DNA from: Mycobacterium sp. IDR2000157661
Lineage (GTDB): Bacteria; Actinomycetota; Actinomycetes; Mycobacteriales; Mycobacteriaceae
Length of the DNA stretch: 64,000 nucleotides
Direction of reading: 5' to 3'
Assembly (NCBI RefSeq): GCF_022317005.1
Contig: NZ_CP081006.1
Coordinates: 1,550,001 to 1,614,000 of the forward strand
Shown: one piece after another, positions 29,283 to 37,975 of the stretch
Layout: every line of letters begins with the position of its first letter
How positions within the stretch are numbered: position 1 is the first letter of the stretch
The notes under the pieces: generated by a model
Databases searched by the model: none
What the model saw: only the letters and a program-made list of their open reading frames with translations
Told to the model about the DNA's origin: nothing
Made by a program: the position numbers and the translations under genes

Positions 29283-30247
29283 CGCGTCGCCCCCGATGAG
29301 CGCTGCGGCAACTCGGTCAGTACCCGGTGCAGGACCCGCACGGCCGCGTCGCGGTGCTCTTCGGACATCACGTGCGGTGAGAAGCGCGCCTCCTCGAAGA
29401 GTTCAACCAGTTCGGTGGCGCTGTCGGCGGGCAGCGCACCGCTGTCGACGGCGCGGGCGAGCACCTCGGTGGGGGTGTCGAAGTCCTGGGGCACCGCTCC
29501 GGGTACCCGCCCCAACTCCCGTTCCATCGCTGCGTAGCAGGCGATGATCGCCTCGCGCGGCTCACGGCTGAGGTCGCCGATCTCGGCCAGGCCGATCTCG
29601 GCGGCCCGCGCCAGCGATGTCGCTGCGGCGGGAGCCTGCGCCACCGGTGCGTCGAAGTCGTCGACGACGGGCACGGGGATTCGGGTCTGCCGCCGGGACG
29701 CCACCGCCGTGCCCACGACGACGAGCGCCATCAGGATCAGCATCGGCGGGATCAGGTAGTTGACGACGTTGGTGTCCGACGCGTCCTCGTCCACCGCGGA
29801 TGGCGGACCGCCGTCGCCCGGTGCAGGCGGGTCGGCATCGGCCGCCTCAGACGGTGTCGACGCCGGTGACTCGATCGGCCCGGGCTCGTCCACCCCGCTC
29901 AGCAGCGTCACCAACGCCAGCCACCCGACGATCGCCGCGAGCGCGATGAGTGCGAACCGCCACGACGGCCGTCCCGCGCCTGAAGCGCCGCGGGGCAGCG
30001 CTCCGGCGGCTGGCCGGGTAGGCCTGGGGTCGCGCATCCGCGAGATGATCGCAAAGCCGATGATCGCGACGGCGGCACACAGCAGCACGAGCACCGCGGC
30101 CAGCGCCATCGGGTTGCTTTCCGGGCGCTCCGATTCGTCGGCAGGCGGTGGGCTGCCCGGTACATATCCCCGCAACGCCCACGCGGCAAGGACTATGAGC
30201 GTGATCACCACGATCACGCGACGAATCGACGTGTCAATACCGGACAT
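29279..30247 (-). CDS. DUF4129-type membrane protein, first gene of the moxR3 operon
   Basis: 322 residues with four transmembrane helices separated by Pro/Ser/Asp-rich linkers. A cytoplasmic C-terminal domain has REAIIACYAAMERELGRVPGAVPQDFDTPTEVLARAVDSG, which is the DUF4129 pattern found beside MoxR/DUF58 genes and in transglutaminase-linked systems. Equivalent to Rv3166c. It starts the overlapping five-gene unit. Confidence 0.75.
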   Translation of the reverse strand: MSGIDTSIRRVIVVITLIVLAAWALRGYVPGSPPPADESERPESNPMALAAVLVLLCAAVAIIGFAIISRMRDPRPTRPAAGALPRGASGAGRPSWRFALIALAAIVGWLALVTLLSGVDEPGPIESPASTPSEAADADPPAPGDGGPPSAVDEDASDTNVVNYLIPPMLILMALVVVGTAVASRRQTRIPVPVVDDFDAPVAQAPAAATSLARAAEIGLAEIGDLSREPREAIIACYAAMERELGRVPGAVPQDFDTPTEVLARAVDSGALPADSATELVELFEEARFSPHVMSEEHRDAAVRVLHRVLTELPQRSSGATR

Positions 30248-30265
30248 GGCCCTGCCGCCATCCTG

Positions 30266-31093
30266 TCACTTCAACCGCGCCTTGGCCTCCTTGACAACGG
30301 CCCCGGCGTCGCGGCTGGCCTGCTTGGCCTTCTCGTAGGCGTCCTGGGCCGCGGCGAGCGCCTGTTCGGCGTCCCGCAACCGCCGTTCGGCGTCCTGATG
30401 TCGCAGCCGCGCGGCGGCCAGGTCGGACTGCAACTCGGTCAGCGCACCGTCGGCGTCGGCCTTGGCCCGCTCGGCCGCGGCCAGCGTCGCGCGCGCCTGT
30501 TGTCGTTCGCGGCGCGCCGCCGCCTCCTTCTCGTCGCGCGGCGCGCTCGGCGGGGCCTTCGATTCCGCCTTCGGTTCGGCCTTCCGTTCCGCGGTGCGCT
30601 TGGTCGCCGGGCTGACCACGATGGCGGTGTCACCGAAATCCCCGAAGCCGGACCACTTCTCGGCCTTGGTCAGCCGGCCCAGCCGGTCGGCGACCGCGGG
30701 GTCGGCGACCGCCGCCTGGATGGTGCCGGTGACGTCGTCGCGCAACCCGCCGGTCGGTCTGGGCATCTCGGCGTCCTCGAACGCCCGCCGGACCAAATCG
30801 TCGACGAGCCGGCGCTGCTCTGAGGACAAATCGCGGATGCCCTGGCCGTCCATCGCCGCGTGCGCTGCCCGTAACCGCTCACCAAGATCCCTCAGCCGGC
30901 GCGGCACCTCGGCGTCGACGAGCGCGAGGCGGTTGACCACCCAGGCCGCCGTGGTGGGCTTGCGCGCCGCGGAGATCCGTTTGGCGTCGCCGGCGTCACC
31001 GCGGCGTCGGGCGTCACCGGCGAGCGTGGTGCGCAACGCGGTGAAGTCCTCCGGCCTAGCGGCGTAGAGTTCGTCGAGTCTGTCATCGGCCAT
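30266..31093 (-). CDS. Coiled-coil protein, 275 aa
   Basis: The N-terminal half is helical and basic (DELYAARPEDFTALRTTLAGDARRRGDAGDAKRISAARKPTTAAWVVNRL), and the C-terminal third is a long Ala/Arg/Glu/Lys coiled coil (from about residue 170). No membrane segment. The N-terminal pattern recurs in conserved mycobacterial proteins of unknown function. It precedes the moxR3 operon on the same strand by 18 bases and may be co-transcribed. Some similarity in composition to nucleoid-associated proteins, but no DNA-binding motif is clear. Confidence 0.65.
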   Translation of the reverse strand: MADDRLDELYAARPEDFTALRTTLAGDARRRGDAGDAKRISAARKPTTAAWVVNRLALVDAEVPRRLRDLGERLRAAHAAMDGQGIRDLSSEQRRLVDDLVRRAFEDAEMPRPTGGLRDDVTGTIQAAVADPAVADRLGRLTKAEKWSGFGDFGDTAIVVSPATKRTAERKAEPKAESKAPPSAPRDEKEAAARRERQQARATLAAAERAKADADGALTELQSDLAAARLRHQDAERRLRDAEQALAAAQDAYEKAKQASRDAGAVVKEAKARLK

Positions 31094-31227
31094 CGTCAGG
31101 TTTCAGTCTCCACCCGGGTCGGCGCACGAGGGCCGGATTCCGCGCTACGGCGCCTGCCCGTGCTCGCGCAGACGAGCGTGCGCTCGCCGCTCAGCGAGCC
31201 GGCAGAGTTTCGTCGCGGGTCGTGACG

Positions 31228-32094
31228 CTAGAAGCCGGCGAGCACATTCAGCAGGACGTCGGTGCGCCACCAGATCAGCACCGCGAACACCAGCAGCGCC
31301 GCGGCTGTCGCGCCCGCCTGGACGAGGTTGCGCGAGTTCCGCGGCGCGTAGGCGTACGCCGCGGCGATGACGGCGCCGGTCACCAGGCCACCGATGTGAC
31401 CCTGCCAGCTGATGTTCTGCGAGCTGATCAACGGGATGACGAAGGTGATGACCAGGTTGATGCCGATGATCGCGATCACCCACCGCACATCCATGTTGAG
31501 CCGCCTGCCGATGACGAACGTGGCGCCGAACAACCCGAAGATCGCCCCGGAGGCACCCGCGGTCTGCGCCGCCGGTGAGCTCGCCAGATAGACCAACACC
31601 GACCCGCCCAGCGCGCTCACCAGGTAGAGCCCACAGAACCGGAGCCGTCCCAGTGCCGCCTCCAGCGGTGGGCCCACGATGTAGAGCGCCCACATGTTGA
31701 ACAGGATGTGCGCCGCGCCGTAGTGCAGGAACGCCGACGTCAGCAGCCGGTAGAACTCGCCGTCGGCGACCGCGAACGACTGCAGCACCAGTTCGCGCTG
31801 AAAGCCGGGCACCAGGATCTGCAGGGCGAACATCACCACGTTGATGCCGATCAGCACGTAGGTCACCGTCGGCTTCGCCGCCGCCACACCGCCGAACTGG
31901 GTGCGAGCCTGCCGAACCGACTTCGCTCCGGCGTCAACACATTCCAAACACTGATGTCCGACCGCGGCATTGCGCATGCAGTCCCCGCAGATGTAGCGGT
32001 TGCAGCGTGAACAGCGGACGTAGGTGACGCGGTCCGGATGCCGGTAACAGGTCGGTGTCACCGCAGGAGTCGCGCCGAACTGGGGACCGGTCAC
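31228..32094 (-). CDS. Rhomboid-family intramembrane serine protease
   Basis: 288 residues. An N-terminal Cys/His zinc-binding region (C16, C28, C31, C36, C39, C49, C52) precedes a six-to-seven-helix rhomboid core. The catalytic dyad is Ser182 (GASGAIFG) and His233 (WQGHIGGL). The HILFNMWALYIVGPPLE stretch corresponds to the oxyanion His/Asn region. Cleaves transmembrane substrates within the membrane; mycobacterial rhomboid Rv0110 is the likely counterpart. The start overlaps the stop of a glyoxalase-like gene remnant by 4 bases. Confidence 0.9.
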   Translation of the reverse strand: MTGPQFGATPAVTPTCYRHPDRVTYVRCSRCNRYICGDCMRNAAVGHQCLECVDAGAKSVRQARTQFGGVAAAKPTVTYVLIGINVVMFALQILVPGFQRELVLQSFAVADGEFYRLLTSAFLHYGAAHILFNMWALYIVGPPLEAALGRLRFCGLYLVSALGGSVLVYLASSPAAQTAGASGAIFGLFGATFVIGRRLNMDVRWVIAIIGINLVITFVIPLISSQNISWQGHIGGLVTGAVIAAAYAYAPRNSRNLVQAGATAAALLVFAVLIWWRTDVLLNVLAGF

Positions 32095-32246
32095 AGCGTG
32101 CCGAACAGTTCGATGTGGTTGCCGTCGGGATCGGCGACGAACATCCAGCCCATGCCCGGCACCGGCGCGAACTCGCTCAGCGGTTCGTAGGTGACGAGTC
32201 CCACTTCGATTCCGGGGCTCAGCAAGTCCAGCTTCACAGCCACCAC
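32091..32246 (-). pseudogene. C-terminal remnant of a VOC/glyoxalase-like gene
   Basis: About 51 residues ending VPGMGWMFVADPDGNHIELFGTL, which is the closing metal-binding strand (xDPDGNxIEL) of the vicinal-oxygen-chelate fold. The N-terminal two-thirds of a normal domain (about 120-150 residues) is missing and I found no remnant upstream, where the DNA turns less GC-rich. The stop overlaps the rhomboid start, so the fragment may persist as a coupling leader. GTG 32246 is an arbitrary start. Confidence 0.55.
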
Positions 32247-32551
32247 CTTAGGTTCAGGGGCCGTCGAGCCGTCGATCCGACGGGTCCTGCATAACAATTC
32301 GGTCACTGTGTGAGATCACGATCAATTAAGGCCGGACGCCCATTACTGAGAGAATTCAAGATCTCTGCCCGGGTGCTTATCGAATTCGGTCGATATTGCG
32401 GTATAGATCACGCCTGTTCGATGTAACGCCAGCGTGTGGGCTGTTTTCGGCAGGCTCGACGGCGTTTGGCGGTTCTCGGTTTCGGCTACCTTTGTGATCG
32501 GGGACGGGGGAATTCGACAACGCACTACAAAGCAATTGAAGGAAGAATCAC

Positions 32552-32950
32552 ATGAAGATCCGTGGTATCGCCGCGCGCCGACAGATCGCCGGTGCCTGTG
32601 CCGCCGGCCTGCTCGGCGGTTTGGCGGCAGCGACCATCGCCGCGCCGTCGGCCATGGCCGCACCCGAGTGCAGCGCAGCAGGCGTGTCGGGCACCGTCAG
32701 CAACGTGACCGGCGCGGCGCGCGCCTATCTCGACACCCATCCGGGTGCCAACCAGGCTGTCACCACCGCGCTCAGCCAGCCGCGGCCGGATGCGTCCACA
32801 ACGCTGCGTGGCTACTTCACCGCCAACCCCCAGGAGTACTACGACCTGCGTGGCATCCTCGCGCCGATCGGCGACGTGCAGCGAACCTGCAACATCCAGG
32901 CGCTGCCGCCCGATCTGGCGTCGGCCTATGACGAGTTCGTCGCGGGCTAA
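32552..32950 (+). CDS. Secreted hemophore-like protein (Rv0203/Rv1174c family)
   Basis: 132 residues with a Sec signal peptide cleaved after SAMA. The mature all-helical domain of about 97 residues has SGTVSNVTGAARAYLDTHPGANQAVTTAL, ANPQEYYDLRGIL and two Cys that would form a disulfide (APECSA and QRTCNI). Family members bind haem for iron uptake. Ribosome site AAGGAAGAA precedes ATG 32552. The 250-base region upstream (32301-32551) is more AT-rich than its surroundings and presumably holds the promoter; I saw no full IdeR box. A strong terminator follows. Confidence 0.82.
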   Translation: MKIRGIAARRQIAGACAAGLLGGLAAATIAAPSAMAAPECSAAGVSGTVSNVTGAARAYLDTHPGANQAVTTALSQPRPDASTTLRGYFTANPQEYYDLRGILAPIGDVQRTCNIQALPPDLASAYDEFVAG

Positions 32951-32962
32951 AGTCGGGAAAGG

Positions 32963-32998
32963 AACCCGTCGCCACAGTGCCGTGGCGGCGGGTTTTTT
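32963..32998 (+). terminator. Strong intrinsic terminator after the hemophore gene
   Basis: A 13-bp stem (AACCCGTCGCCAC at 32963-32975 with GTGGCGGCGGGTT at 32982-32994, one G-U pair), a 6-base loop and a TTTTTT tract ending at 32998. It lies 13 bases after the stop and is the clearest terminator in the window. Confidence 0.9.
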
Positions 32999-33031
32999 CG
33001 TGCCCGCATCCGGCGCTTAGACTGGCTTTCC

Positions 33032-33457
33032 ATGAAGCCGGGAAACGCAGCCGCGGTCGCCGCGGCGGTGGTGCTCGCGCTCGGCGCGGCAGGCGTGGCC
33101 CACGCGCAGCCGGAACCGCCCGCGCCGCCGCCACCGGCTCTGAAGACCGTTATCGACGCCGACGGCACGTACGCGGTCGGCACCCAGATCGCGCCGGGCA
33201 CCTACAGTTCGGCGGGGCCGATCGAGGACAGCGCCTGCTACTGGAAGCGCACCAGCGGTGAGGAGATGGTCGACAACGCGTTGACCAAAAAGCCGCAGGT
33301 GGTCCGGATCGAGCCGGGTGACACCTCGTTCACCACCAACGACTGCCGGCCCTGGCAGCTCACCAACGCGACGCCGCCACCCAAACCGGGCCCCGGCGAC
33401 GTGCTCGGCCAGTTGGGCTCGTTCCTCGGACCCGCCATTCTGTCCGGGCCGCGCTGA
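33032..33457 (+). CDS. Secreted protein with GTYxVGTxIxPGTY domain, 141 aa
   Basis: Signal peptide (AAAVAAAVVLALGAAGVAHA) and a Pro-rich linker precede a compact domain with DGTYAVGTQIAPGTYSSAGPIEDSACYWKRTSG and a second Cys (NDCRPW), likely a disulfide. Similar short domains occur repeatedly in secreted actinobacterial proteins. The C-terminus is Pro/Gly-rich. Function unknown. Starts 33 bases after the terminator of the hemophore gene. Confidence 0.7.
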   Translation: MKPGNAAAVAAAVVLALGAAGVAHAQPEPPAPPPPALKTVIDADGTYAVGTQIAPGTYSSAGPIEDSACYWKRTSGEEMVDNALTKKPQVVRIEPGDTSFTTNDCRPWQLTNATPPPKPGPGDVLGQLGSFLGPAILSGPR

Positions 33458-33462
33458 CACCG

Positions 33463-34707
33463 ATGCCCGACGCCATCGCCGCCGACGGCAGGATCCGCGT
33501 ACCGGCCGACCTGGACGCGGTGACCGCGATCGGCGACGAGGACCATTCCGGGATCGATCCCGCCGCCGTCGAACGGATCTGGCACTCGGTGCGGCACTGG
33601 TATCAGGCCGGCATGCACCCGGCGATTCAGTTGTGTCTGCGCCGGCACGGCCGCGTCGTCCTCAACCGCGCGATCGGGCACGGCTGGGGTAACGGCCCGG
33701 CGGACCCACCCGACGCCGAGAAGGTCCCCGTCGCCACCGACACCCCGTTCTGCGCATACTCGGCGGCCAAAGCCATCACTTCGACCGTGGTGCACATGCT
33801 CGTCGAGCGTGGCTGCTTCTCCCTCGACGACCGCGTCTGCGAGTACCTGCCGAGCTACACCAGCCACGGCAAGCACCGCACCACGATCCGCCACGTCATG
33901 ACGCACAGCGCGGGCATCCCGATCCACACCGGGCCGCGGCCGGATCTGCGCCGTATGGACGACAGTGCGTACACGCGCGAGAAGCTCGGTGAACTCAAGC
34001 CGCTGTACCGGCCGGGGCTGGTGCACATCTATCACGGCCTGACGTGGGGCCCGTTGATCCGCGAGATCGTCGGTGCCGCCGCGGGTCGCAACATCCGCGA
34101 CATCCTGGCCACCGAGATACTCGGCCCGCTCGGCTTCCGATGGACCAACTACGGGGTGGCGCCGCAGGATGTTCCGCTGGTGGCGCCCAGCCATGCCACG
34201 GGCAAAGAGCTGCCGCAGCCGGCGGCCACCGTGTTCCGGTTGGCGGTCGGCGGGTCGCTGTACAAGATCATCCCGTTCTCGAACAGCGCGCAGTACCTCA
34301 CCAGCGTGCTGCCGTCGTCGAACACCGTGTCCACGGCCTTCGAGTTGTCCCGGTTCGCCGAGCTGCTGCGCCGGGGCGGCCAACTCGACGAGGTTCAGGT
34401 GATGGCACCGCAGACCCTGCGCGCCGCGACGACCGAGTGCCGGCGGCTTCGGCCCGACGTCGCGGTAGGCCTGGCTCCGCTGCGGTGGGGCACCGGATAC
34501 ATGCTGGGCTCCAAGCGGTTCGGCCCGTTCGGCCGCAACGCCCCTGCGGCGTTCGGACACACCGGGCTGACGAACATCGCCGTCTGGGCCGACCCGCAAC
34601 GCGGGCTGGCCGCCGGGCTGATCAGCAGCGGCAAACCCGGACCGCACCGCGAGGCCAACCGCTACACCGCGGTGTTGGACTCGATCACGGCGAACCTCCC
34701 GCGCTGA
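33463..34707 (+). CDS. lipE: Serine hydrolase of the beta-lactamase fold (LipE-like esterase)
   Basis: 414 residues. The catalytic SxxK is SAAKAIT, and a Tyr-containing motif (VHIYHGLTWG) and FGHTGLTNIAVWAD provide the other conserved parts of class C beta-lactamase-like esterases. The N-terminus DGRIRVPADLDAVTAIGDEDHS and overall length match my recollection of mycobacterial LipE (Rv3775). No signal peptide is visible, so cytoplasmic or peripheral. Substrate unknown. Followed by a palindromic element shared with the end of the convergent gene. Confidence 0.8.
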   Translation: MPDAIAADGRIRVPADLDAVTAIGDEDHSGIDPAAVERIWHSVRHWYQAGMHPAIQLCLRRHGRVVLNRAIGHGWGNGPADPPDAEKVPVATDTPFCAYSAAKAITSTVVHMLVERGCFSLDDRVCEYLPSYTSHGKHRTTIRHVMTHSAGIPIHTGPRPDLRRMDDSAYTREKLGELKPLYRPGLVHIYHGLTWGPLIREIVGAAAGRNIRDILATEILGPLGFRWTNYGVAPQDVPLVAPSHATGKELPQPAATVFRLAVGGSLYKIIPFSNSAQYLTSVLPSSNTVSTAFELSRFAELLRRGGQLDEVQVMAPQTLRAATTECRRLRPDVAVGLAPLRWGTGYMLGSKRFGPFGRNAPAAFGHTGLTNIAVWADPQRGLAAGLISSGKPGPHREANRYTAVLDSITANLPR

Positions 34708-34719
34708 CCGGCGGCCCTG

Positions 34720-34786
34720 ACCGCCGAAATAGCGTTCCAGGCTGTCACGACGCGCCCTCGACGACCAGGAATGCTATTTCGGCGGT
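34720..34786. repeat. Imperfect 22-bp inverted repeat between convergent genes
   Basis: Left arm ACCGCCGAAATAGCGTTCCAGG (34720-34741, described by its ends ACCGCCGAAATAGC and TTCCAGG) pairs with 34765-34786 with two mismatches around a 23-base loop. The right arm runs into the last codons of the convergent flavoprotein gene. It may be a bidirectional terminator or a dispersed mycobacterial palindromic repeat. No U-tract. Confidence 0.6.
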
Positions 34787-35907
34787 TCCAGAGGGGCGGC
34801 ACGGCGCACACCGCGGTAGATTCCGCGCCAGACGATCCACGGGATCAGCACCCGATCGATCGACCAGCCGGGAAAGCGGAACGCACGCCCGCCCGGCGCG
34901 AACACCTCGAGGCCGTCGGGCTGCGGGCCGAGCACCGAGCCCCACCGACGGCTCGCCGGCCGGAAGGCCCGCAGCGGGCGACCCGCCCACTCGGCGCGGA
35001 TGTTGTGGGCCAGCAGGCCGTCGGCGCGGTTGCGCGCCGACGAGCGCAACGGGTCGGTCGCCGCGACGTCACCGATCGCGAACACGCCCCGCTGCCCGGG
35101 CACCCGAAGCTGCGGTGTGACCCTGACGAAGCCGTGCTCGTCGAGCAGTTCGGGCGGCAGCCACCCGGTGTTGGGCCGCACCCGGCCGATCGCCCAGAGC
35201 ACCGCGTCCGCATCGGCCGGCGGCTGCCCGGTGCTCCAGTGGACGGGACCGGTGGTGAGGTCGTCACAGTCGAAGCCGTCGGGCAGCACCGCGCGGTGGC
35301 CGGCGTGCATCCCGACGCCGAGGCCGGTCAGCAGGCTGCGCACCCGATCCCACACCTGCGCATGGTGATGCGTCAGCGCGCGCTCGCCGGGGAAGTACAG
35401 GTCGACCCGCTTGCCGGGCCACGTCTTGGCCAGGTTGGCGGCGCTGCTGACCGCGGCCGCCCCGCCGCCGATGACGATCACCGAACGCGCCGCGGTCAGC
35501 CGCTGGTGCGGCCCGTCGAGATCCCCGGCGATCTGCTCGGCCGTCTGCAGGACCGGACGTCGCCAGAAACCGTTGGTGACGCCGGTCGAAATGATCAGTG
35601 TCTCAAAGGGTTCGACGTCACCGCTGCCGTCGTCGCGCGTCACGAAGACCTTCCGCGCGGCCAGGTCGACTCCGGTCAGCGTGCCGTGCACGGTGCGTAC
35701 GCGGTCCAGGCCCCGGAACCGGTCGAAGGTGATCCAGTTGTAGCGCGCCCAGTCGTCGGGTCGGGACAGCCGCATGCCGAGTTCCTGTCCGCTGAGCAGG
35801 CCCGGCTTGGCCGAGATGCCGACGACGTCGGCGTGGCGGGCGAGCTTGATCGCGGTCAGCACGCCGCTGTCACCCAGACCGGCGACGACGACGCGCGGGC
35901 GGGTCAC
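34774..35907 (-). CDS. FAD-dependent pyridine nucleotide oxidoreductase (NDH-2/AIFM2-like)
   Basis: 377 residues. The N-terminal FAD-binding motif is VVVAGLGDSGVLTAIKLARHADVVG (GxGxxG-like with Asp), the NAD(P)-binding motif VIVIGGGAAAVSSAANLA, and the second FAD motif RGVFAIGDVAATDP. Family members oxidise NAD(P)H with quinone or a small acceptor. There is no C-terminal membrane helix, but a hydrophobic WIVWRGIY region lies near the end. The last codons lie within the palindromic repeat. Confidence 0.82.
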   Translation of the reverse strand: MTRPRVVVAGLGDSGVLTAIKLARHADVVGISAKPGLLSGQELGMRLSRPDDWARYNWITFDRFRGLDRVRTVHGTLTGVDLAARKVFVTRDDGSGDVEPFETLIISTGVTNGFWRRPVLQTAEQIAGDLDGPHQRLTAARSVIVIGGGAAAVSSAANLAKTWPGKRVDLYFPGERALTHHHAQVWDRVRSLLTGLGVGMHAGHRAVLPDGFDCDDLTTGPVHWSTGQPPADADAVLWAIGRVRPNTGWLPPELLDEHGFVRVTPQLRVPGQRGVFAIGDVAATDPLRSSARNRADGLLAHNIRAEWAGRPLRAFRPASRRWGSVLGPQPDGLEVFAPGGRAFRFPGWSIDRVLIPWIVWRGIYRGVRRAAPLEPPK

Positions 35908-35948
35908 CGCCGTCCGATCCGTGGCATCCGCCCACCTTAGTCATCGGG

Positions 35949-36232
35949 TTAGCCATCGGGCAGACTGCCGAACTCGCGGACCGTGCAGTGCAGGCGTGCG
36001 CCCAGATGCTCGTCGCCCAGTCACCGTCGGGGTGCCGGTTCACGCTGAACAGGGCCACCGCGGCGCGCTCGGTCGCCGCGTCGGTCCACCGCCAGAACCA
36101 GCCCTCCATCTCGGTGCCATGCGAGCACAGCGGATCGCTGAAGGGCAGGTCGGCGCCCGTGCGGCGGTAATGCTGTGCGAGCGGTGCGGCGACGAAGCGG
36201 GCCATGGCCTTGGCGGAGTCCACTGCAGTCAT
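35949..36232 (-). pseudogene. Frameshifted N-terminal remnant of a hypothetical gene
   Basis: The frame from ATG 36232 reads AMARFVAAPLAQHYRRTGADLPFSDPLCSHGTEMEGWFWRWTDAATERAAVALFSVNRHPDGDW like a normal protein. It then turns Ser/Arg-rich near 36010, while the +1 frame continues as LGDEHLGARLHCTVREFGSLPDG to a TAA at 35949. This suggests a frameshift at about 36010-36025, and the gene is also far shorter than the roughly 300-residue proteins whose start it resembles (tocopherol-cyclase-like, from memory). A short intact protein cannot be ruled out. Confidence 0.5.
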
Positions 36233-36296
36233 GCCGGTGTCGTTGACGTTCACGCGCCCGCGCAAACCCCGCGATCCGCCTAACCGCCGACAACAC

Positions 36297-37112
36297 CTAG
36301 GACGGCGGGTTCAGACCCACCCGGAACATCGACGGCCACATCTTGCCGGTGACGAGGTACTCGTCACCGGCGATGTGGGCGATGCCGTTGAGCACCTTGC
36401 CGCGGTCGCCGGCCTGGCCGGGCCACAACCCGGTGGCATCGACGACGGTGTTCACCTGTCCGGTCGACGGGTCGATGCGCACGATCACGTCGGTCTGCCA
36501 CACGTTGGCCCACACCTGACCGTCGACGCACTCCAACTCGTTGAGGTTGCCCAGCGGTCGGCCGTCGCGGGTGACCGCCACCGATCCGGTCTCTGCGAAG
36601 GTCGCCGGGTCGTGGAAGCGCAGGCGGTCGGTGCCGTCACTGCGGACCAGTCGGGCGCCGTCGTCGCACAGCCCCCAGCCCTCGCCGGCGACCGGGACCT
36701 CGCGAAGCGGGGTAAGCGAGGCCTTGTCCCACTCGACGGCGACGCCGTCGCGCCAGGTCAGCTCCCAGATCCGGTCGCCGACGACGGTGATCCCCTCGCC
36801 GTAGTAGTCGTTCGGCGTGGCACCTGCACGCCGAACTTCGCCGGTGGCCGGGTCCAGTTCCCGCACCTGCGACCGGCCCGCGATGCCGGTGCCCTCGTAG
36901 AGCGCCGACCCGTCGAACTCGAGGCCCTGAGTCCACGCCGTCGGGTCATGCGGAATCTCGCCGAGCACGGTCGGCCTGATCACCGGCGCCGGGGCGGGCT
37001 GAGTCGGCGTGTCGCTCTCGGCGGCGGGAGGTGACCCGGTGCAGGCCGCGGCGAGGAGCATGGCGGTCGCGGTCAGACATGCGGCTAGGCGCCGCGCGTG
37101 GGGTGCGCGCAT
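36297..37112 (-). CDS. Glutaminyl-peptide cyclotransferase, lipoprotein type
   Basis: 271 residues. A signal with lipobox LLAAACTG is followed by a five-bladed propeller typical of plant/bacterial-type glutaminyl cyclases: HDPTAWTQGLEFDGSALYEGTGIAGRSQVRELDPATGEV, YYGEGITVVGDRIWELTWRDGVAVEW, EGWGLCDDG, LNELECVDGQVWANVWQTDVIVRIDP and KVLNGIAHIAGDEYLVTGKMWPSMFRV. Converts N-terminal Gln of exported proteins to pyroglutamate. Extracytoplasmic and membrane-anchored. Confidence 0.88.
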   Translation of the reverse strand: MRAPHARRLAACLTATAMLLAAACTGSPPAAESDTPTQPAPAPVIRPTVLGEIPHDPTAWTQGLEFDGSALYEGTGIAGRSQVRELDPATGEVRRAGATPNDYYGEGITVVGDRIWELTWRDGVAVEWDKASLTPLREVPVAGEGWGLCDDGARLVRSDGTDRLRFHDPATFAETGSVAVTRDGRPLGNLNELECVDGQVWANVWQTDVIVRIDPSTGQVNTVVDATGLWPGQAGDRGKVLNGIAHIAGDEYLVTGKMWPSMFRVGLNPPS

Positions 37113-37171
37113 ACGCCATGCCTACCCGATGCGGGGAATCCCGCGCTGCGATCGCGGTGAGTTCGGGCCGA

Positions 37172-37975
37172 TCAAGCGGTCAGGCCGTCGCGCAGCTGAT
37201 TCAGGCACCTGGCGAGCAGGCGGGACACGTGCATCTGCGAGATCCCCAGCTTCTTCGCGATCTGCGTCTGGGTCTGCGACCCGAAGAATCGCATGGTGAG
37301 GATCTCCTGCTCGCGCGCGGGTAGCTCGGCCACCAGCGGACGCAGCGCCTCCCGGAATTCGACCGTGTCGATGCCCGAGTCGTGGTCGCCGAGCCGGTCG
37401 ACGATCGCCGGGCTGTCGTCGTCGTTGCCGCCGACGGGCGCGTCGAGCGACCGGGTCTGGTAGCACTGCGCGGCGATCAGGGACTCGACCACCTCCTGAC
37501 GGTCGATGCCCAGTTCGCGGGCCAACTCGGTCGGGGTGGGCGCGCGGCCCAGGCGTTGACTGAGCTCGGCGGTCGCGCTGGTCACCTGGGCCCGCGACTC
37601 CTTGAGCCGACGCGGTACATGCACCGCCCAACCGCTGTCCCGGAAGTAACGCTTGACCTCGCCCATGATCGTGGGCACGGCAAACGAAAGGAAGTCGCTG
37701 CCCGAGTCGGGGTCGAACCGGTCGATGGCGTTGAGCAACCCCAGCCGCGCGGTCTGCACCAGGTCGTCGCGGGGCTCGCCGCGTCCGTCGTAGCGGCGGG
37801 CGATGTGCTCGGCCAGCGGCAGGCAACGACGCACGATGTATTCCCGCAGGCTGCGGTGTTCGAACGAACCTACGGTCAGAACAGCCAGTTTCCCGAGCAA
37901 CTCGGGAACGTCGCGGTAGTCGGGATCAGGGGAGCGCACGCCGGTGTGCGCTGACCGTGGTCGGGTCCGCGTCAT
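37172..37975 (-). CDS. SigB/SigF/SigG-family RNA polymerase sigma factor
   Basis: ATG 37975 with AGAGGAG upstream gives 267 residues, close to mycobacterial SigF. Region 2 is clear (CLPLAEHIARRYDGRGEPRDDLVQTARLGLLNAIDRFDPDSGSDFLSFAVPTIMGEVKRYFRDSGWAVHVPRRLKE), as is region 4 (LPAREQEILTMRFFGSQTQTQIAKKLGISQMHVSRLLARCLNQL). It differs enough from SigF of M. tuberculosis that it may be a paralogue. No anti-sigma gene is adjacent, so it may be controlled by partner-switching proteins elsewhere, for example those at 18-21 kb. A GGGTA (38004-38008, minus strand) upstream resembles a SigF -10, but no -35 matches. Confidence 0.88.
   Translation of the reverse strand: MTRTRPRSAHTGVRSPDPDYRDVPELLGKLAVLTVGSFEHRSLREYIVRRCLPLAEHIARRYDGRGEPRDDLVQTARLGLLNAIDRFDPDSGSDFLSFAVPTIMGEVKRYFRDSGWAVHVPRRLKESRAQVTSATAELSQRLGRAPTPTELARELGIDRQEVVESLIAAQCYQTRSLDAPVGGNDDDSPAIVDRLGDHDSGIDTVEFREALRPLVAELPAREQEILTMRFFGSQTQTQIAKKLGISQMHVSRLLARCLNQLRDGLTA

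Noticed and set aside
32244..32256. IdeR box upstream of the hemophore gene
   Set aside because: Only a half-site-like TTAGGTTCAGG is present, it lies about 300 bases away and within a gene remnant, and no palindrome is completed.
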